A DNA stretch of 64,000 bases from Pycnopodia helianthoides (taxonomy: Eukaryota; Echinodermata; Asteroidea; Forcipulatida; Asteriidae): assembly GCA_032158295.1 (NCBI GenBank), contig CM063260.1, positions 1,002,001 through 1,066,000 of the forward strand, written 5' to 3'. The position numbers and the translations under genes were made by a program. The notes beneath the pieces were generated by a model. That model had not been told where the DNA came from and did no database searches. It saw nothing but the letters and a program-made list of their open reading frames with translations. The number at the start of each line of letters is the position of its first letter. The stretch's first letter is position 1. Below are positions 21,531 to 35,901 of the stretch, piece by piece.

Positions 21531-22928
21531 AAATTCCTAAAAAAATCACAAGCCTGCATGGTTTTGCTTTTATCCATTGAGCTTTCTTTGCACTGCAGGT
21601 CTAGTATCAGCCTCTACAGTAGCTTAATGCCGTCAAATATACATGCAGTATGTGTATCCACCCTGCTCATATGTCTGTGCTAAATCACTCCGCAGTTAGG
21701 AACCAGCCACTGCGCATATTTGTTAATAATCAAATGTGATGCAGTAGAGGGAATCGTGAATAATTCCCTACAGGACTAACTGTGTGTGCATGTGTGTGAG
21801 TGCATTTTGTGCATTAGAGAATCTAGGGCCAGTACGACACTGGCTATAGGGATTCAAGACTTAGAGGTCTGGCACCGCAGTCTTTCTTGTCAAAACAAGA
21901 CAATTCCTTTAAATATTTAGGCTTTTTTGCTTGTTCTCACCCGTACACTCTTGCTTCTGCTGAGATGTAGAACAGAGAGCCATTCCAACAGCTTTATTCC
22001 ACTACTGCATCTCTTTGGAACTCCTTGCCTGGTGCATGTTTCCCTCCATCCTACAATCTAGACTGTTTTAAGAGGAATATCAATTCCTACCTTCAGCTCC
22101 CCTGAGTTATTTTCATCTGAAATATTTTCTTCATGTAGCCCCTTACCAAGAGTGGCTTCAAGCCTTATTTGGGGCAAACTCACATTAACTGTTTTGTTTT
22201 TTTAAATCATAAAAGAATAATCTTATCAAATAAAAATACATAAGCGACTCAAATTTTCACTTAAATAGGTAATGTGCATTGTGCATCAAACATTATTTTT
22301 GACAAGAAAAAGAAAAAAAGTCAAGTCTCACTGTGAGTACAATGGCAGACCTACTTATGGTGCAGGGCTTTGATAGATTTTTATAAGGCTATTTAGTAAT
22401 AGTTTTACTGATTTTCAGGGGGGGGGGATTCTCGGTAAGCTGGTCGTTTCACAAGTCCGTCAGCTTTTTCACTAGTCCATACTTCAAATTAAAATATGTA
22501 CGCTTTTTAAATACTGAACTAACCATCCTGATCACTTGAAGAAAATTTACAGGAAAGAGCAAACGCTGATCTATTCAAATCAAGCTTTTGAAAAAAAAAT
22601 AACCAATCAAGTGTTGTACCTTCTAAGGACTGACTGATGATGAACAAAACAATCTTTAAGTGTCGTCTAGCCAAGTACCATATAATCATTTATTAATGGT
22701 CGGTGTAGGTTATCATCATCCATCTCTTCGCGTCCATTTTCTGAAATGTGTCACGGGTGTTATTCCAAGAATTACCACGGTGATCACCGTCGACTACGAG
22801 TATCTGTCTACACGCTGACGCCATCATTTATGTATGAGTCAATTTCGATTCAGCAACCCGGCCGGTTTGAATTGCCAGAACGCATTTACAAACATGCTGA
22901 AAAGATCTGAAATAATCGCAGGCTTTAA

Positions 22929-23290
22929 AGGCCAAGTGTACCTTTGTTTTAATCCTGTATAAATGTTGATATGTACAATGAAACTAACCAGTGAAAGTAT
23001 GCTTTCAAAAGGTCGTAGCGTTTTTGAGACATCACCGAAAAACTCTGGAGCAGTTTTGTCCACGCAGGAAGAATAATCCGTGATTGGAATACACAATCTG
23101 AGAAACGTTTTTATGCATGAAACGTTTGTCAGATTGAAACTGTTTTGAATCTTCTTCTCTAAAACCACATTCCTTAGAAGGGAATCGTTTTGCAAATTTT
23201 TTTACATTATCAGCAGCTGCAGTGCTTCTTACCAAGTGAATTTTTATGGTCATTATTTTTTGGAGTAATTACCAAAGGTAAACCCTGCCT
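22929..23290. mobile_element. TTAA-flanked MITE, copy b
   Basis: Starts AGGCCAAGTGTACCTTTG and ends CAAAGGTAAACCCTGCCT, with TTAA on both sides (22925-22928, 23291-23294). About 362 bp, non-coding. Confidence 0.7.
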
Positions 23291-24943
23291 TTAAAGCATG
23301 CGATTACATGAACGGGTCAACAGAGATAAAACACATGTGTTTTGAATAATTAATGACTATACCTAGTTGTTTGACCAGACCGAAGTTCACTTAGTGGCTA
23401 CCCCAAACATATTTATTTGAATGTCCACAGTTAGGCCTACAACTGTTAGTGGAAGAGTGAATGAATTTCTATTCTCTAGGTTTCCGTAAACACACATTTG
23501 TTTGAATCTTTATTTTTGTAACAATTGCTCTATATGTTTCATTTAATTGTTTTATGTTTGTGTTGCGCATAGAGACTCCTGCACTACGCGCTATATGAAT
23601 GTCTCGTATTATTATTACAACCGACCAGTAAAAATGTCATCAATTTGGGGGTGAAAAAAAATGAAAAATTGTTTACCATTTTGTTGTGGATTTCTGCTTA
23701 TTTGTATTGGGTATATTTGGATTGTGTTAAATCAAAATAAACGCAATTAATTTTGATAGTCTTCAAATGCTACATATACATCAGTTGAAAAGGTAGTGCA
23801 TTCTGCTCTACCAGCCAGGTTCCTAGTGGATGATACGTGGATTTACGTGCTGGCCAATTGAGATATCAAGCCCTATGTTGGCGGTCTCCCTATTTTGTTA
23901 ATATCTTTCTCATTTGGAGAAGGGCAGTCAGAAATCATTCATCCTTACACTGCTGTGCAGCCCAGCAGGTTTTCATGCTTACAAAAAAAAAAAATCTGTA
24001 TCTTGTCCCCCCAAAAAAGCCTTCAAAATATTTGAAAAAGGGAAAAATATTGAAAGGTACACTCTTTAGAACTGTTCCATATGTTTGCTTTCACAAAATG
24101 CTACAAGGGTTTTAACCTACGAGCAGTATTGTCCAACCCAAACCCTTTTCTTGAATTGCCAGATTTTGTTCGTGTTTACGCTCCAGTATCTTATTCCAGA
24201 CTCTGTTTGAACTTTAGCATTAAGACGTTTGTCAATCTCCCGACATCTTAGAGGGGTTCTGTTCGTTGAAGGCGTAAGCCAGTGGGTCATGGAGAGAGAA
24301 AAAATACTTAATAAGGTTCATGGTGTACAGTGTAGTACACCTTTACTACGGACGGACAAACGATGGAGTACTTTGAAGAATTAGATAGCCACAAAAGAGG
24401 CAGGGAAGAAGGTGGGTGGGGGAAGAACAGCAATAAACAACATCTTGAAGCTCAAGACAACACACTACAAACCTACATTTTTGAAGGGTCACCATATCCA
24501 ATTCCACAGGGCACCATGGACCTGTCCGCTGTACTGTATTACATAATTGATATGTTGCTATATTATTTCTTAGTATTTGGTACCGTCCCTTGAGCATCAA
24601 GACTTGTCGGCTGGAGCATCACGAGTGTTCATATTATTATTATTAGTTTGGGTCAAGATAGAAGCCTCTCTCACTGTACAGTTTAGTGCAATGTATAACC
24701 TGTCATCCAGGTACTACATGTCCGTGTATTAAAATGTTTTTAAATGAGCTTATACGCAAACAATGCGTATCAACGAGAATCCATGACAACGGATATAGTA
24801 ATAGTTTGTGATTTCCCCCTTGCACATTTATTCTTCCAGGTAGCGTAACATTTCACAGGTTTGTTATTTCATGTAAATGTTGGGTCGCATAAAGTGCGGA
24901 TACTAGTCTTTGAAATTCACCAATGTTGTACATGTGCTTTTAA

Positions 24944-25277
24944 AGGTATTGTACACTTTTGGTAACAGCTCAAAATCAGTGTCAACATTTTGTGTGATTA
25001 AACATATGCATGAACAAACAAACCTGTGAAAGTTTGAGCTCAATTGGTCATCGAGGTCACGGGAAAATAGTGAAAAGAGATCTTATGTTTTTTCTGTTTT
25101 TTCAAATTATCGCGCGCGATAATTACTATTGTTTTACTTGTTTCTCACAAACGATAGCATTTTAGGCAGAAATATTTTAAGGAACCCTTTCTACCATTAT
25201 TTACTTTAAATCATGTAAGTTATGTGTGAATCTGTGAACATTGCGTTTTTTGATCTTAACAATAGTGTACAGGGCCT
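24944..25277. mobile_element. TTAA-flanked MITE, copy c
   Basis: Starts AGGTATTGTACACTTTTGG and ends AATAGTGTACAGGGCCT, with TTAA on both sides. Contains TCAATTGGTCATCGAGG and GAAAATAGTGAAAAGAG, words shared with the other TTAA elements. Confidence 0.7.
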
Positions 25278-26004
25278 TTAAAACCTCACTGCCGCTCTCT
25301 TATTCCATTCAAATGTAAAACTGTTTACAGCGGATCAATTACTTTATGAAACCGAACACTTTTAATGATCAATTTTGTAATAGTATCATCGCCATTATTA
25401 AAAACAGCTCTATTGACAGTTGAGCTTTGTTTCACACCGACTCGTTCATAACCGGAAGAAATAAAACCAGCTTTAAATGAATCCAGCGCATATAAATAAA
25501 TTCCCTTCATGCATTATTTTTTATTGAAAAAAAAATATTTAAAAAAATAGAAAGATGGATCATTGTTATTCACTTCTGCTCCAGAAAAAAAAGGACACAC
25601 TTTTTGTTTTATCTATAGTTTTCGCCAGCACAGCACCCCCCCCCCCTGACAAAAGTAGAACAACTGTGTCTGATATGTAACCCTAACCCTTTTGATCAGA
25701 ACATGAATCCACACCACATCTGAGTTCAACTAAAATGAAAAACAACTCAGTTTACAAGGTGGTACATTTTTTCCCATCCATGCTCTAGAAAAAGAAAGAG
25801 TACTTGGGTAAAATCCATTGATCTGTGTTACTCTACGGTACACCCCCACAAACCACCCCCCCCCCCACAAACCCCGTTTGTTGACCCCTTGCCAGCATCG
25901 TTCCCATCCACTTCAGAGAAATGTCCAACTTTGCTAATCCAACCTGGACGCCTGCCAGACAGAAATCCCCAAATCCTGCCAAAAATGTCACGAGTGCTCA
26001 TTAA

Positions 26005-26350
26005 AGGTATTATATGGGATTGGTAAGGATCAAAAACATCATTGTTTAACTTTAGTCTAAAAGCCTTCAACCTAGAACCATTTTTCTGTGAACTATTTTT
26101 CTCCGGAATGAAGTCCTGCTAACAAAAACAAAAAAAATGTATCTGAAAACCTATCTTTAAAAACGTGACAGCTGATTTTGGTTGATACAACCCAAATTAA
26201 AGACAAGGTTTTTCACTATTTTCTCCTGACTCACACAACAGATTAAGCCTAAATTTTCACAGGTTTGTGACTTCATGTATATGGTGGATCACACAAAAAC
26301 ATGAACACCGTCTGCGACTACTTTGTCAGCTCTACCAATCCTGTATACCT
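26005..26350. mobile_element. TTAA-flanked MITE, copy d
   Basis: Starts AGGTATTATATGGGATTGGT and ends ACCAATCCTGTATACCT, with TTAA on both sides (26001-26004, 26351-26354). The internal TATGGTGGATCACA is shared with copies a and e. Confidence 0.75.
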
Positions 26351-26352
26351 TT

Positions 26353-26393
<41 letters not shown>

Positions 26394-26515
26394 AGAGACT
26401 GAACTCTGTCTAGCTTTTTAAATGCCTGACCTAAACAATTCAACCTGACAATCCATCTTCGTTACTGAGGTGTGGGTTAGAAACGCATGCGGTATAGGAG
26501 GTAGAGATACAAGTG

Positions 26516-26679
26516 CAGGCCTGGAATTTCATCTTGGAGAGGGCAAGGCCAATTTCATTTTGTAAAGGGCACTTCCATTGGAAAATCTTAAAAGTCCATG
26601 GAAAACTTTTGTAGGGGCACTAAGTCCAAGACCAAGACCAGGGTGGCCCCCGTGGCCTCCGTGTAATTTTAGGCTTGCA
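26516..26679. mobile_element. CAGGCCTGGAATT-family MITE, copy 3
   Basis: Starts CAGGCCTGGAATTTCATC and carries GGGCACTTCCATTGGAAAAT and AAGTCCAAGACCAAGACC, the family core. The right end is worn. Confidence 0.6.
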
Positions 26680-29600
26680 AGTGTATCCCCCCCCCCTGGG
26701 TTGGCACACCTGCTCAACGTAATAGCTCACAGTATTCAAACTGTGTGTGTCACATGATTATTTTATTATTATTTATTCGGCATAATTCACAATACAATAA
26801 AACAAACAGTGAAGACAATGAATAAAATGACAAAGGAACATACAATAGAGCCAGCAGCACATGCCAGGAAGAGAAAAAGTTAACCTAATAACTGTGGCCC
26901 GAGGGCCTTCGTTTCCAATGCTACTGGCTATTACATAACATAATGTTACTAAAAATAAATATTTTATGTACAATAGAAAAATTGAAATAATTTAGTAAAA
27001 ATTGCACAGGGAATAAAAGGGATAAAAACAGAAGCATCAGGCAAGGTAAAACTTCACAATGGACACCAAAAATTACCGTAATGCTAATAAGAAAAGGAAA
27101 ACAGGTGAAATTGCTGATCAAGTACCAGGTCTGGAGTACGAGTATGTGTACAATGATAAAAAGCATGACAAAAATAAATAAATAAATAAATAATGATGAT
27201 CATGATGATCATGATGATATGATGGTGACTACTGTAACTCACTTCTTGACAAACTCAAGCAATCCGATCCGCTCCGCTTTCAGAAAAAAATCAAAACAGA
27301 GCAGGCCGAGTCACATTCTCTCATCCTAGTCACACACACACACACACACACACACATCTCCACTGCTTAAAGCAGCTTCATCGGCTCCCGGTTAAGAAAC
27401 GCATCATCTATAAGACGACCGTAATAATGTACAATGTCCATTCCGGATCCTCTTGTTTAAAAAAACAACAACAAGCTCCATCAATGTACACCCTACCTTT
27501 AACGTATTATAGGCTACTTAAAGGTGGGACAAATGATTTCTGTCAACGTAAAAAATCACCATTTTGGATCCTCTTGTTTTGAAAAACAAAACAACAACAA
27601 CAAGCTCCATATATTAAACAACCAAGCCAAAACAACTTCATCAAATTCAACTCAAGGTCTTCTACTTCCAGCTCTGGCAAATGTCTGAGTAATATTTCAA
27701 CCCCAAATCACTCATTTTATTGTGCAACAACATTTCTTGTGACAGAAACTGATCAATCGAGACAAGGCCCTCAGACTCTGCAAGCCTGTTGATGAAAGGC
27801 AAGTCCAACAATGGTTTCTTTCACACATAAATCATTCATTAAAAAACTAGCTGAATATTTCCTGTGGGTTTCTGGCAAACATTACAGCCAGCTTCAGCTA
27901 GAGGTAGTGCCGTAAATTGGGTTTTTTTTGTCACCGTAATGCTGATTTATAGGCAAAATTAGTAAGAAAGTTACAATGAAAGTCACATGTGGAAAGTTTC
28001 AACTGAATACAGTGTCGACTTGTTGAGAAAACAGCCAAAAAAACTGTCACTGTATTTTCACAAGAACGCCGAATCCATCCACATTTAGCGAGGTGACAGC
28101 GGGTACCAACCGCATCTCTGGTCGCAGCATTCGCGAACGAATACCAACCCTCAGAAAACTGAGAAACGATTCATGCATGAATCGCTTGTCAGATTCAAAT
28201 GTTTTGGGGTAAAAAAATTGTCCAAACCATAAATTTCTTCAAAGGGAATCCTTTCTCAAAAGAGTTTATATTGTAAACAGCTGCAGTGCTTCTCATTCAG
28301 TTTTGATGGTCAGACATTTTTGGAGTATTTCCCCATCTATAACCCTACCTTTAATTAAAGAACGGAAGCACAGTTGATGCTTTTTTCATTTTTTTCCCTG
28401 TTTAATCTTGAACGGTTTGTAACCTGCATGTTGACTTGTAAAATCAAAATGTAATTTCCAAAAGTAATTTGCTTTGATTCATCAGCGTTGTCTAGATTCA
28501 ACGTCTAAACTTCATCGATTTCATTACATTTACGATCTCCTGAAAAAACTCACACGGCTCTTGAAAATTGAGTTATAAACACATTTGTACTTTCCAACCG
28601 GTTGCCATGACCTGCAGAGACTGTGTTCCATCAAGCAGACAAAACGTCAAGCAGGGTACCGAGATGAGCAGTGTCTTTTCCTCCGTCACACTCGCTACAT
28701 CGTAGTATGATTATATTAAATTAATCCGGATTTAAAGGGATTGACACTATTAACGGTACTTCAGACTTTGAAGGGGGTGCCAGGGTCATTTTTCATTTTG
28801 CACAGGCACTCTTCTGAAGAAAACATGAATTGGTGGGTACGATTACACCTCCATTTTTAACAAATTTTTTGTCAATTCCTTGACAACTTGAGGGCCAGGG
28901 TTTTTATCAAATGAAAACACTGACAAAGACTTCCCTTTAAGGTACTAAAGGGATTTTTGGTGAGACCACTTTTCCCCCAAAGGAGATTTATCAATAGTGG
29001 CAGAAGAAGCCTTACATGTATTGGACGAGCTGAGAGAGAGGAAAGGGAAGGGGGGGTGTTGATGCTTGATTTCAAACGTGGCTCCACGCTTTACAAAACA
29101 AAAGTACATCGGCCCTGATGTGTGAAATTTCACAAGTGTAGTAGAATTAATCCGGACAGGAACTATGCTGGCTTACAAACGCAAACATGTAACGCCATTA
29201 TTGATTTGTTTTTAAACAGGAATGTACATTGTTTTGATATGCTTTTTTTTCTATCATGGTGTTACCATTGATGTCGAGTTCCCTGTGTGTACTGGTGGTT
29301 GCCATTGAATCTCAAATGAATCCTACAGAGGCAAATTTCAAATTGATGGCTACGGCTACGGCTACGGCTGTGGCTAAGGGTGTTGCTAAGGGCATTGCTA
29401 AGAGTGTTGCTTAAGGGTGTTACTAGGGGCGTCCTATACTTTAACGTATGATGATGCAGCGATCAAGCTGTAGCTATAGCCGGACTGCCACCAATTCGGA
29501 CACGCCTTGAATCTCATCACAAGTAACAGGGACCAGACTAATATGGGTACACTGATTTGAAGGAGAGAGAAAAATGGCTTCTCCGTGATAATGCAATCTC

Positions 29601-30902
29601 TTTTGAGTTTTAAGTGGTGCCGGAATTGGCATCAGTGGCTGTGGCCGTTGCTAAGGGTGTTGCTAAGGGCAGCCTGTGCTTTAACGCATGTTAACGACAT
29701 GTGGTGAGCAAGCCACAGCCATAGCCAAACACAAAACAAACATGTGTCAAAGGTTTCTGGCTTCCATTAAAAAAAGATGAATTTTACATAAATTTGCATT
29801 TTCCGATCTTCAGTCGTGTGCCCGGAACAAGGATGTTACAAAAGGTTACAGGAGAACAACACAAGCAATTAATGTGCAAAATTGTTTCTAGAAAACTGAG
29901 TTTGATCGGTTTTCTGCGATTCATAAGTCATTTTGGGAAGGTTGAATTCTAAATAGGAATGGGGAAGAAACATGTCTTTGGGACCTCCATGGTTAAATCT
30001 AGCCACAAAATTGTTCAGTGATGCCATATTTTGCTGTTAGGAGCCATACAATTGATTGTGACCTTCAGTTACTGGAGGAAAAAGGTACTTGGTGGTCGTT
30101 GAAGAAGTAGAAACTAAGTATTTCTGATTTATTCAGCTAGCCCCTCCCCCTTCCCCCACGGGTCAAGGATTTGTACGTTTTTGACCCCAAATTATTATTA
30201 TTTATTTGTTTTGATAAAAAATAATTTACATTCAGCACAAGTACACATTTTGATAGTGCTAATATTTCTGCAAAATAGTCACGTTTTGCTACTATCAGGA
30301 TAAACAAAAGCGCACCCTTTGTTTCACTTAATCAAAACATTTCCACAATCACATGCTTTTTTTATTCACTACTGCATTTCAAACCTACGTAATGGCGGAA
30401 TACAAAAACACAATTCCAGAGGTATTTTTGCACACAATAGCAAAAAAGAAAAAATATGCTAAAAACATCCACAAATAAACACACAGAAAAATGTGCATCT
30501 CTTGTTAATACCCACGAGGAAATTTGCTGATCGAGCACAGAAATGTATTTACAAGTACGTGACGCAGGCAAAATTTAAGCAATTCTCGGAAGCAAGCAAG
30601 TCATCATTTTTCACAGACAGCCCACAACACTCAGTCGCCCTCAGGTCATATATTGATTTTTTTTTCTCTCCTCCCCGCGTATCCTTCAAAAAACAACCAG
30701 TTCCTTTCCTTCATCGCAGCCTTTGAAAAAAGACGTCTGCAAATCAGCACCTCTCTTGTTTTTCTTGAAAGGGGTTGGGACTGAGAGAATGCTTATTATA
30801 ATAGTAGGGTTGCTGAGATTCTATCCATGTACATAAAGCTCTCTGCATAATCACTGGGACGATCCTACACCGTCTTAAAGACGGTTTCTTCTTTTGTTTT
30901 TT

Positions 30903-31102
30903 AGAAGAAGACGAAGAAGAAGATGAAGAGGATGAAGAAGAAGAGGAAAAAAAACAAGATTGAAGAGAGGAAGAAGAAGGAAGAAGAAGGAAGAAGAAGG
31001 AAGAAGAAGGAAGAAGAAGGAAGTAAGAAGATGAAGAAGAAGAAGAAAAAGAAGAAGAGATGAAGAGGATGAAGAAGAAGAAGAGGATGAAGAAGAAGAT
31101 AT
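30903..31102. repeat. GAA-rich purine tract
   Basis: About 200 bp of (GAA)n with GGA, GAT and GAC variants, purine-only over long runs in the plus strand. The complementary strand gives a 160-codon poly-serine open frame that is not a gene. Confidence 0.95.
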
Positions 31103-31925
31103 AACCGTATTGACTTTTCATATATATAAAAACTACAATGTTAGCACTAACATTAAAGGTCAGAATGGAGGAAAATTGTGAAGCAAATATATATTTTTTG
31201 CACTTGAAAAAAAACACGCTAGACATGGGATGTTTTTTTTTGCTTTAACTGTAAGTGTGCGAATTTGAAGCCAATATTGCACACAAGTATGGAGTACATG
31301 CAATGTTTATGCAAGCAGCCACCCAAGACAAAATTGCGCTTGATTTCTCAAACATGTCAAAGATCTTCAACTTTCCGAACAAACTATTTCTAAAAGGCAT
31401 TTTGACAGTTTTTACACTCAAGAGGCAACAAATTCTGTGATCCTCAACCCCTTGAAATATCAATGACCCGGCACAACTAAAAAATCAAAACCTTAAATTA
31501 TTCCTTCACCCATTAATCAAAACAACTCCATGTCTCATTACACGGGGTCGTCAGTCACTGAGTCGTCAGTCACCACGCATTTTGTCAAAAAATCATTTTT
31601 TGCGCCGGCAAGTTTGGCAGCCGGATGATTGATTCTGTTGAGTCACTTTGCAGACTTCATGCAGAGAGAGACAAAGTCTGATTAAATTGTGTTTGTTTAC
31701 CGTGCTGAGACCTGTTTGAAAATTGACATCTTTAGCGCGTTGGCGGAAATCAGACGAGGGAGGCTTCTGGATTTATCAAACAAACTCGGGAAGAGTTTAT
31801 AATTAAAGTGCACTGGGAGTTACTCAGGGTGATGTGTGTGTGTTTTTCTTGTGATCTACACGGGACAGAGCTACGTCAATTTTGTTGTCTCCCCCAGAAA
31901 GTACGGCACTGGTACTTGTTATCTT

Positions 31926-32020
31926 TATTATGTTATTATTAGTATATACATGTATTTTTGGTAATGTAACCAAGGATGCCTCATAAGTGAACTTAATGTC
32001 TGTAGCTTGCAAGCCTGAGG
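31926..32020. mobile_element. SINE tail fragment
   Basis: GGATGCCTCATAAGTGAACTTAAT and AGCTTGCAAGCCTGAGGAAA match 56500-56550, the 3' part of a tRNA-headed SINE. Confidence 0.5.
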
Positions 32021-34066
32021 AAACCCTTTTTTTCTTTGAGAAAAGTAGTCTTGGACTCTCCGAGTATGAAATTCTTTCGGCATCTTTGGCCGAATCAAAG
32101 AGCCACTTGTGGAATATTCACAAGCCATTTGATGACAAGCGGTTGATTTTCAATCAGTCGGCTCTAATACCCAGTTTCCCATCACCATTCAAACTGACCC
32201 TCAACCAGCGTCTGCCCTCCAGCGAATTCCCCATGCATCTCATATCTTTATTCATTAAATACAGAATTATTTAACTTCTGCGTCCGGGGCGGACACGCTC
32301 ACAGTGTGGAAGGTAATGAGTTATTTACCGGGGGGTTTAAATGTGGACCCGGCCGGTCAATCTTGTCTGCTTAAATCTCTCCTCATTAAAATGTAAGGAC
32401 AATCCGATTCAGTTCTTTGCATTTACCGCTAAGAAGGTTCTTGAGGTTAACGGAGACTCGAGATGTAAAGGGATCTTCTCCGAAATCAAAGTGAAATTAA
32501 TAAAATACATTGCCCAACTTGGCGGGAAGATACGTTTTTATAATAAGAATAATAATGAGAAATAATAATGGATATTATATTGCGTAATACCTACATGTAT
32601 TGTACTCTACAGCACTTTACAATAATTTTTTTTAAATGCAGCGAACAAAATACAAATAAAACTCCATAGACAGAATTAATCGTAAATAAATGGGTTTTTA
32701 ACTTGGACTTAAAGACATCCAAGTGAAGATGATTGTCTCATATTAGGAGGGAGATTATTCGGGAGCAGTTTGGGAGCAGCGAACATGAATGAGAATGCCA
32801 GATCACTGAGGGTAGCCTCTGATGTTCTCGAAGGGTAAAGTCAACAGTGTGTGGTCTTGTGAACTCCCAAGACAGTGAGATGTTTGAGAGAGCAATTTCA
32901 GGGTTCTCACCTCCTGAATGTACATTGGTAAATAACTACCCCAGTTTTACCCCGGACGGTAGAGGCAGATTGGTTGACAGGTGATCACATGATCATGTTT
33001 ACCGTGTATTAAACGGCTGATGAAGACATAGCTGGAGCTGTTCAGGACCAGCTGGCTGTAGAGCGCATTCGGCGTTCGTAGCCATGCGCGTGTTGGCACG
33101 CAAGGTTACGTGGGCGCTAACAACATGTAACGCAATCAATACATACATGTATGTATGGTTCTCAACGTCAAATCTATTAGTATGCACGCATAGGCACAGC
33201 CGTTAAGCGTCGCTTGCGATTTGACCCTTGGCTGAAACAGCCCGAGGACAAGAATTGAAAAATTGAACAAAAAAACAAGTTCAAAAACGGACAATTCAGA
33301 CCTCATCGCCGCCATTTTAACTCCTTATTCAAGACTAACATACAGTCTAAAAGTACAAAAGTATACCCAACAATTATCAAATGGCAAATTTAACCAAATT
33401 TTTGTGACTCAACCCCCCCCTCCCCTCCCCCCCCCCCCCCGAACAAAAATATTTATTTTGCCTTATACATCAATCCTGTTTCACTGACAGCTGCTGGGAA
33501 AACAAAAAAAATCCCAAACAAATTTTGTTTGAAATGAGACAGGGCAAGAAAAAAAACCTCCTCTTCAACATGCAAATCAAGAAAATAACGTCGGTACTTG
33601 CCTTGCCTCGCCAAGCCCCTCATGCCTATGACATGATGACTAACGTCATTGCTTTGTGTCGGGGTGGGCTTGGCATTTCAAGCAAGAGTTAAAAGAGGTG
33701 AGCTCCTCGGGGGAAAGGGGAAAAAAATGTGTCCTCCTCATACGACATCATGGTTGGTCTGAAGACTCTGGTCTTCAAGAAGCGTACAGTATCGTTAAAA
33801 TCAACCAAGGACAACTTCCAGCTAGTTCTTATCGGAAATCTTGTCAGAGTTAAGAAAACAAACACGCGGCGCTACCGAGGAACAAAAACCATAACTTCAC
33901 TCAAGTCATTATAATACTATACATGTACATGCATTTACTGTGTGTGTACATTACGCAGGGTTTGCCATAAACCTTTTCAGTGACCATAGCAGGACCAATC
34001 AGTTTGCTTTTTCACTAGTCCATATTTCACCCTCGAACAAAGACACAAGCAATCGTGAACACAAGG

Positions 34067-34262
34067 AACCGTATACGCCCAGCACAAGAACCGTAACGCC
34101 CAGCACAAGGACCGTAACGCCCCAGCACAAGGAACCGTAAACGCCCAGCACAAGGAACGTAAACCCCCCAGCACAAAGAACCGTAAACGCCCCAGCACAA
34201 GGAACCGTATACGCCCCAGCACAAGGAACCGTAACGCCCCAGCACAAGGAACCGTATATGCC
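34067..34262. repeat. 20-23-bp minisatellite
   Basis: About nine units of CCCAGCACAAGGAACCGTA with variable ends (AACGC, TACGC), differing mainly by single-base indels. Spurious cysteine-rich frames result. Confidence 0.9.
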
Positions 34263-35821
34263 CCCTTTGAAAACAGGACAGTTGCATTAAGTTTTACCAA
34301 TAATTCCTTTAAGAGGTTCTCAAGAATCACCCACGTATTTCCCCCTACAACCGACACTTTTAAATAATAAGACGCACTTGAGCCACAACCATCTTGAAAC
34401 AGTATTGTCATCAAAATAACACACAAGGATAAAAATGATGAGGCGTTGTTCCTACTTCAGATCATCTTCTCTTTAAAAGGATGATTTTAGTCTGGGAAGA
34501 TGGAGAGGGGGGTGGGTGGCGGAGATGGTCGTTGGAAGTAATTGCTAAAGGCTTAATAATGGCATTTCCTGATGCCGGTAGTTCCTTGTAGAGTGCAAGG
34601 CTTTGCAGGGTTTAACAATTTGGTAGCTGGAATTTTTTTTCACTGAAAAATTCCTGCAAGATGTCGAAACGAATGACACAAATGCCAGACAGCACTGTAT
34701 TTAGAGCAGAATTTGTTGCCCGACAAATTTAGGTGCTGAATGTAAATCTGCAGGGTACCAGTCACAACCACTATACATTGCATTGTGTTATCTTGGCTGG
34801 TAACCTGATTCTTCTAAGCATACTATCTGTGCTTATAGCTCTGTGACAGTAGTCAACGATTCACACCAGGAGTGTGTGTAATTAAATCATCTCTAGGGAA
34901 ATCCCCACCCCCCCCGCCACAAACAAAATTCAAATCAAACAAATTTCTTGTTTTTGGTCTGGTTTACGCATCAGTCCCATAGTAGCCACTTTCCACCGTC
35001 ACTTAGAAACCCGGCCACGAGTAAGTACGCATCTCCCACTGCCGAAGTAATTCATTGACGGTTTAATGACTTGTTGCCATGGCAACTGGGGGGAGGGGGG
35101 TGGTGGTGGAGGAGGCAAAAGCAAATTTTTTAAGAGGTACACGTAGCTGGGTTAATGGATATGGACACGTATGGACAAAAGGCTGCGGGTCTGAGGGCAT
35201 CCTATTAGGATGGATTAAGGGCAGTATTCAGTGAATTCCGAAACACCAAAAAGGCCAAGAAAAAATGACCTTTCTGGGGTAAGGATTTAACTTTGCCTAA
35301 TGTAAACATGCACGGAATGTGAATAAATAAAGTGCATCAAATTCTTGCCATGGCGACATTAACAAATCAGATGTTTTGATTTTGTTTATTTCAGATTTTT
35401 TGATGTGGGTAAAATGTGTGACACTTTGTGGAAAGACTTAGAATTATTAATGATTAAAACAAAAGATGATTTAGCTATAAAATCAACAATTTCATTTTCC
35501 TAGAGGTCTCATCATACCTTCAAGGTAGGGTCATACTTTGGTATCGACCCTGAAAAAATTTGTGACATTTTTATCGGAAAGCCTACTTATTATAAAGATG
35601 GTCATATTTTGATTGTCTGAAGATCGCTTTCAGTTGACTTTTTGATCCGTAGTGTCTGTTTGTGAATGCAACGGTTAAAGATGCAAATGGTACTCACTGT
35701 CGCCTTACTAAGTGTGGATGCAGTCAACGTTCTTGATGAAAATACATTCACAAACTACTTTGATTTCTTGAAATCGGTTACGACCAACATAAAACAAATT
35801 ATGAAGATGTGCAATACTCAC

Positions 35822-35901
35822 CGTTGTGGTTGACCAATAAGAATGGTCAAAGTTGAAACTCTTTGGTTGTTCCTTGCCTTGTGATTTGGGATTTGCAATT
35901 G
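35822..35901 (-). CDS. KIF1A/KIF1B-like (unc-104): Kinesin-3 coding exon 2 (motor domain)
   Basis: 80-nt exon, residues 35-61, bounded by a CAG acceptor after a pyrimidine tract and a GTGAGT donor. It reads TIANPKSQGKEQPKSFNFD then HSYWSTTT, matching the KIF1A/KIF1B segment that ends in FDYSYWSHTS. Phase 1 in and phase 0 out fit exons 1 and 3 exactly. It sits alone between introns of about 15.4 and 20.9 kb. A diverged MITE lies just beyond its donor (about 35480-35810). Confidence 0.92.

Larger units (their letters stand above)
14878..35821. other. 20.9-kb intron 2 of the kinesin gene
   Basis: I searched both strands for kinesin motifs and other credible exons and found none; exons 2 and 3 join in phase without an extra exon. 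The sequence is filled with MITEs, SINE fragments and microsatellites. These include (GA)n at 26358-26388, (CA)n at 27330-27355 and (AAT/AAAT)n near 27170-27195. Long unique AT-rich stretches (for example 19000-19900, 28400-29330, 32000-32700) carry nothing I can name. Confidence 0.7.

Noticed and set aside
30744..31226. 160-codon serine-rich minus-strand frame
   Set aside because: Translation of the GAA purine tract.
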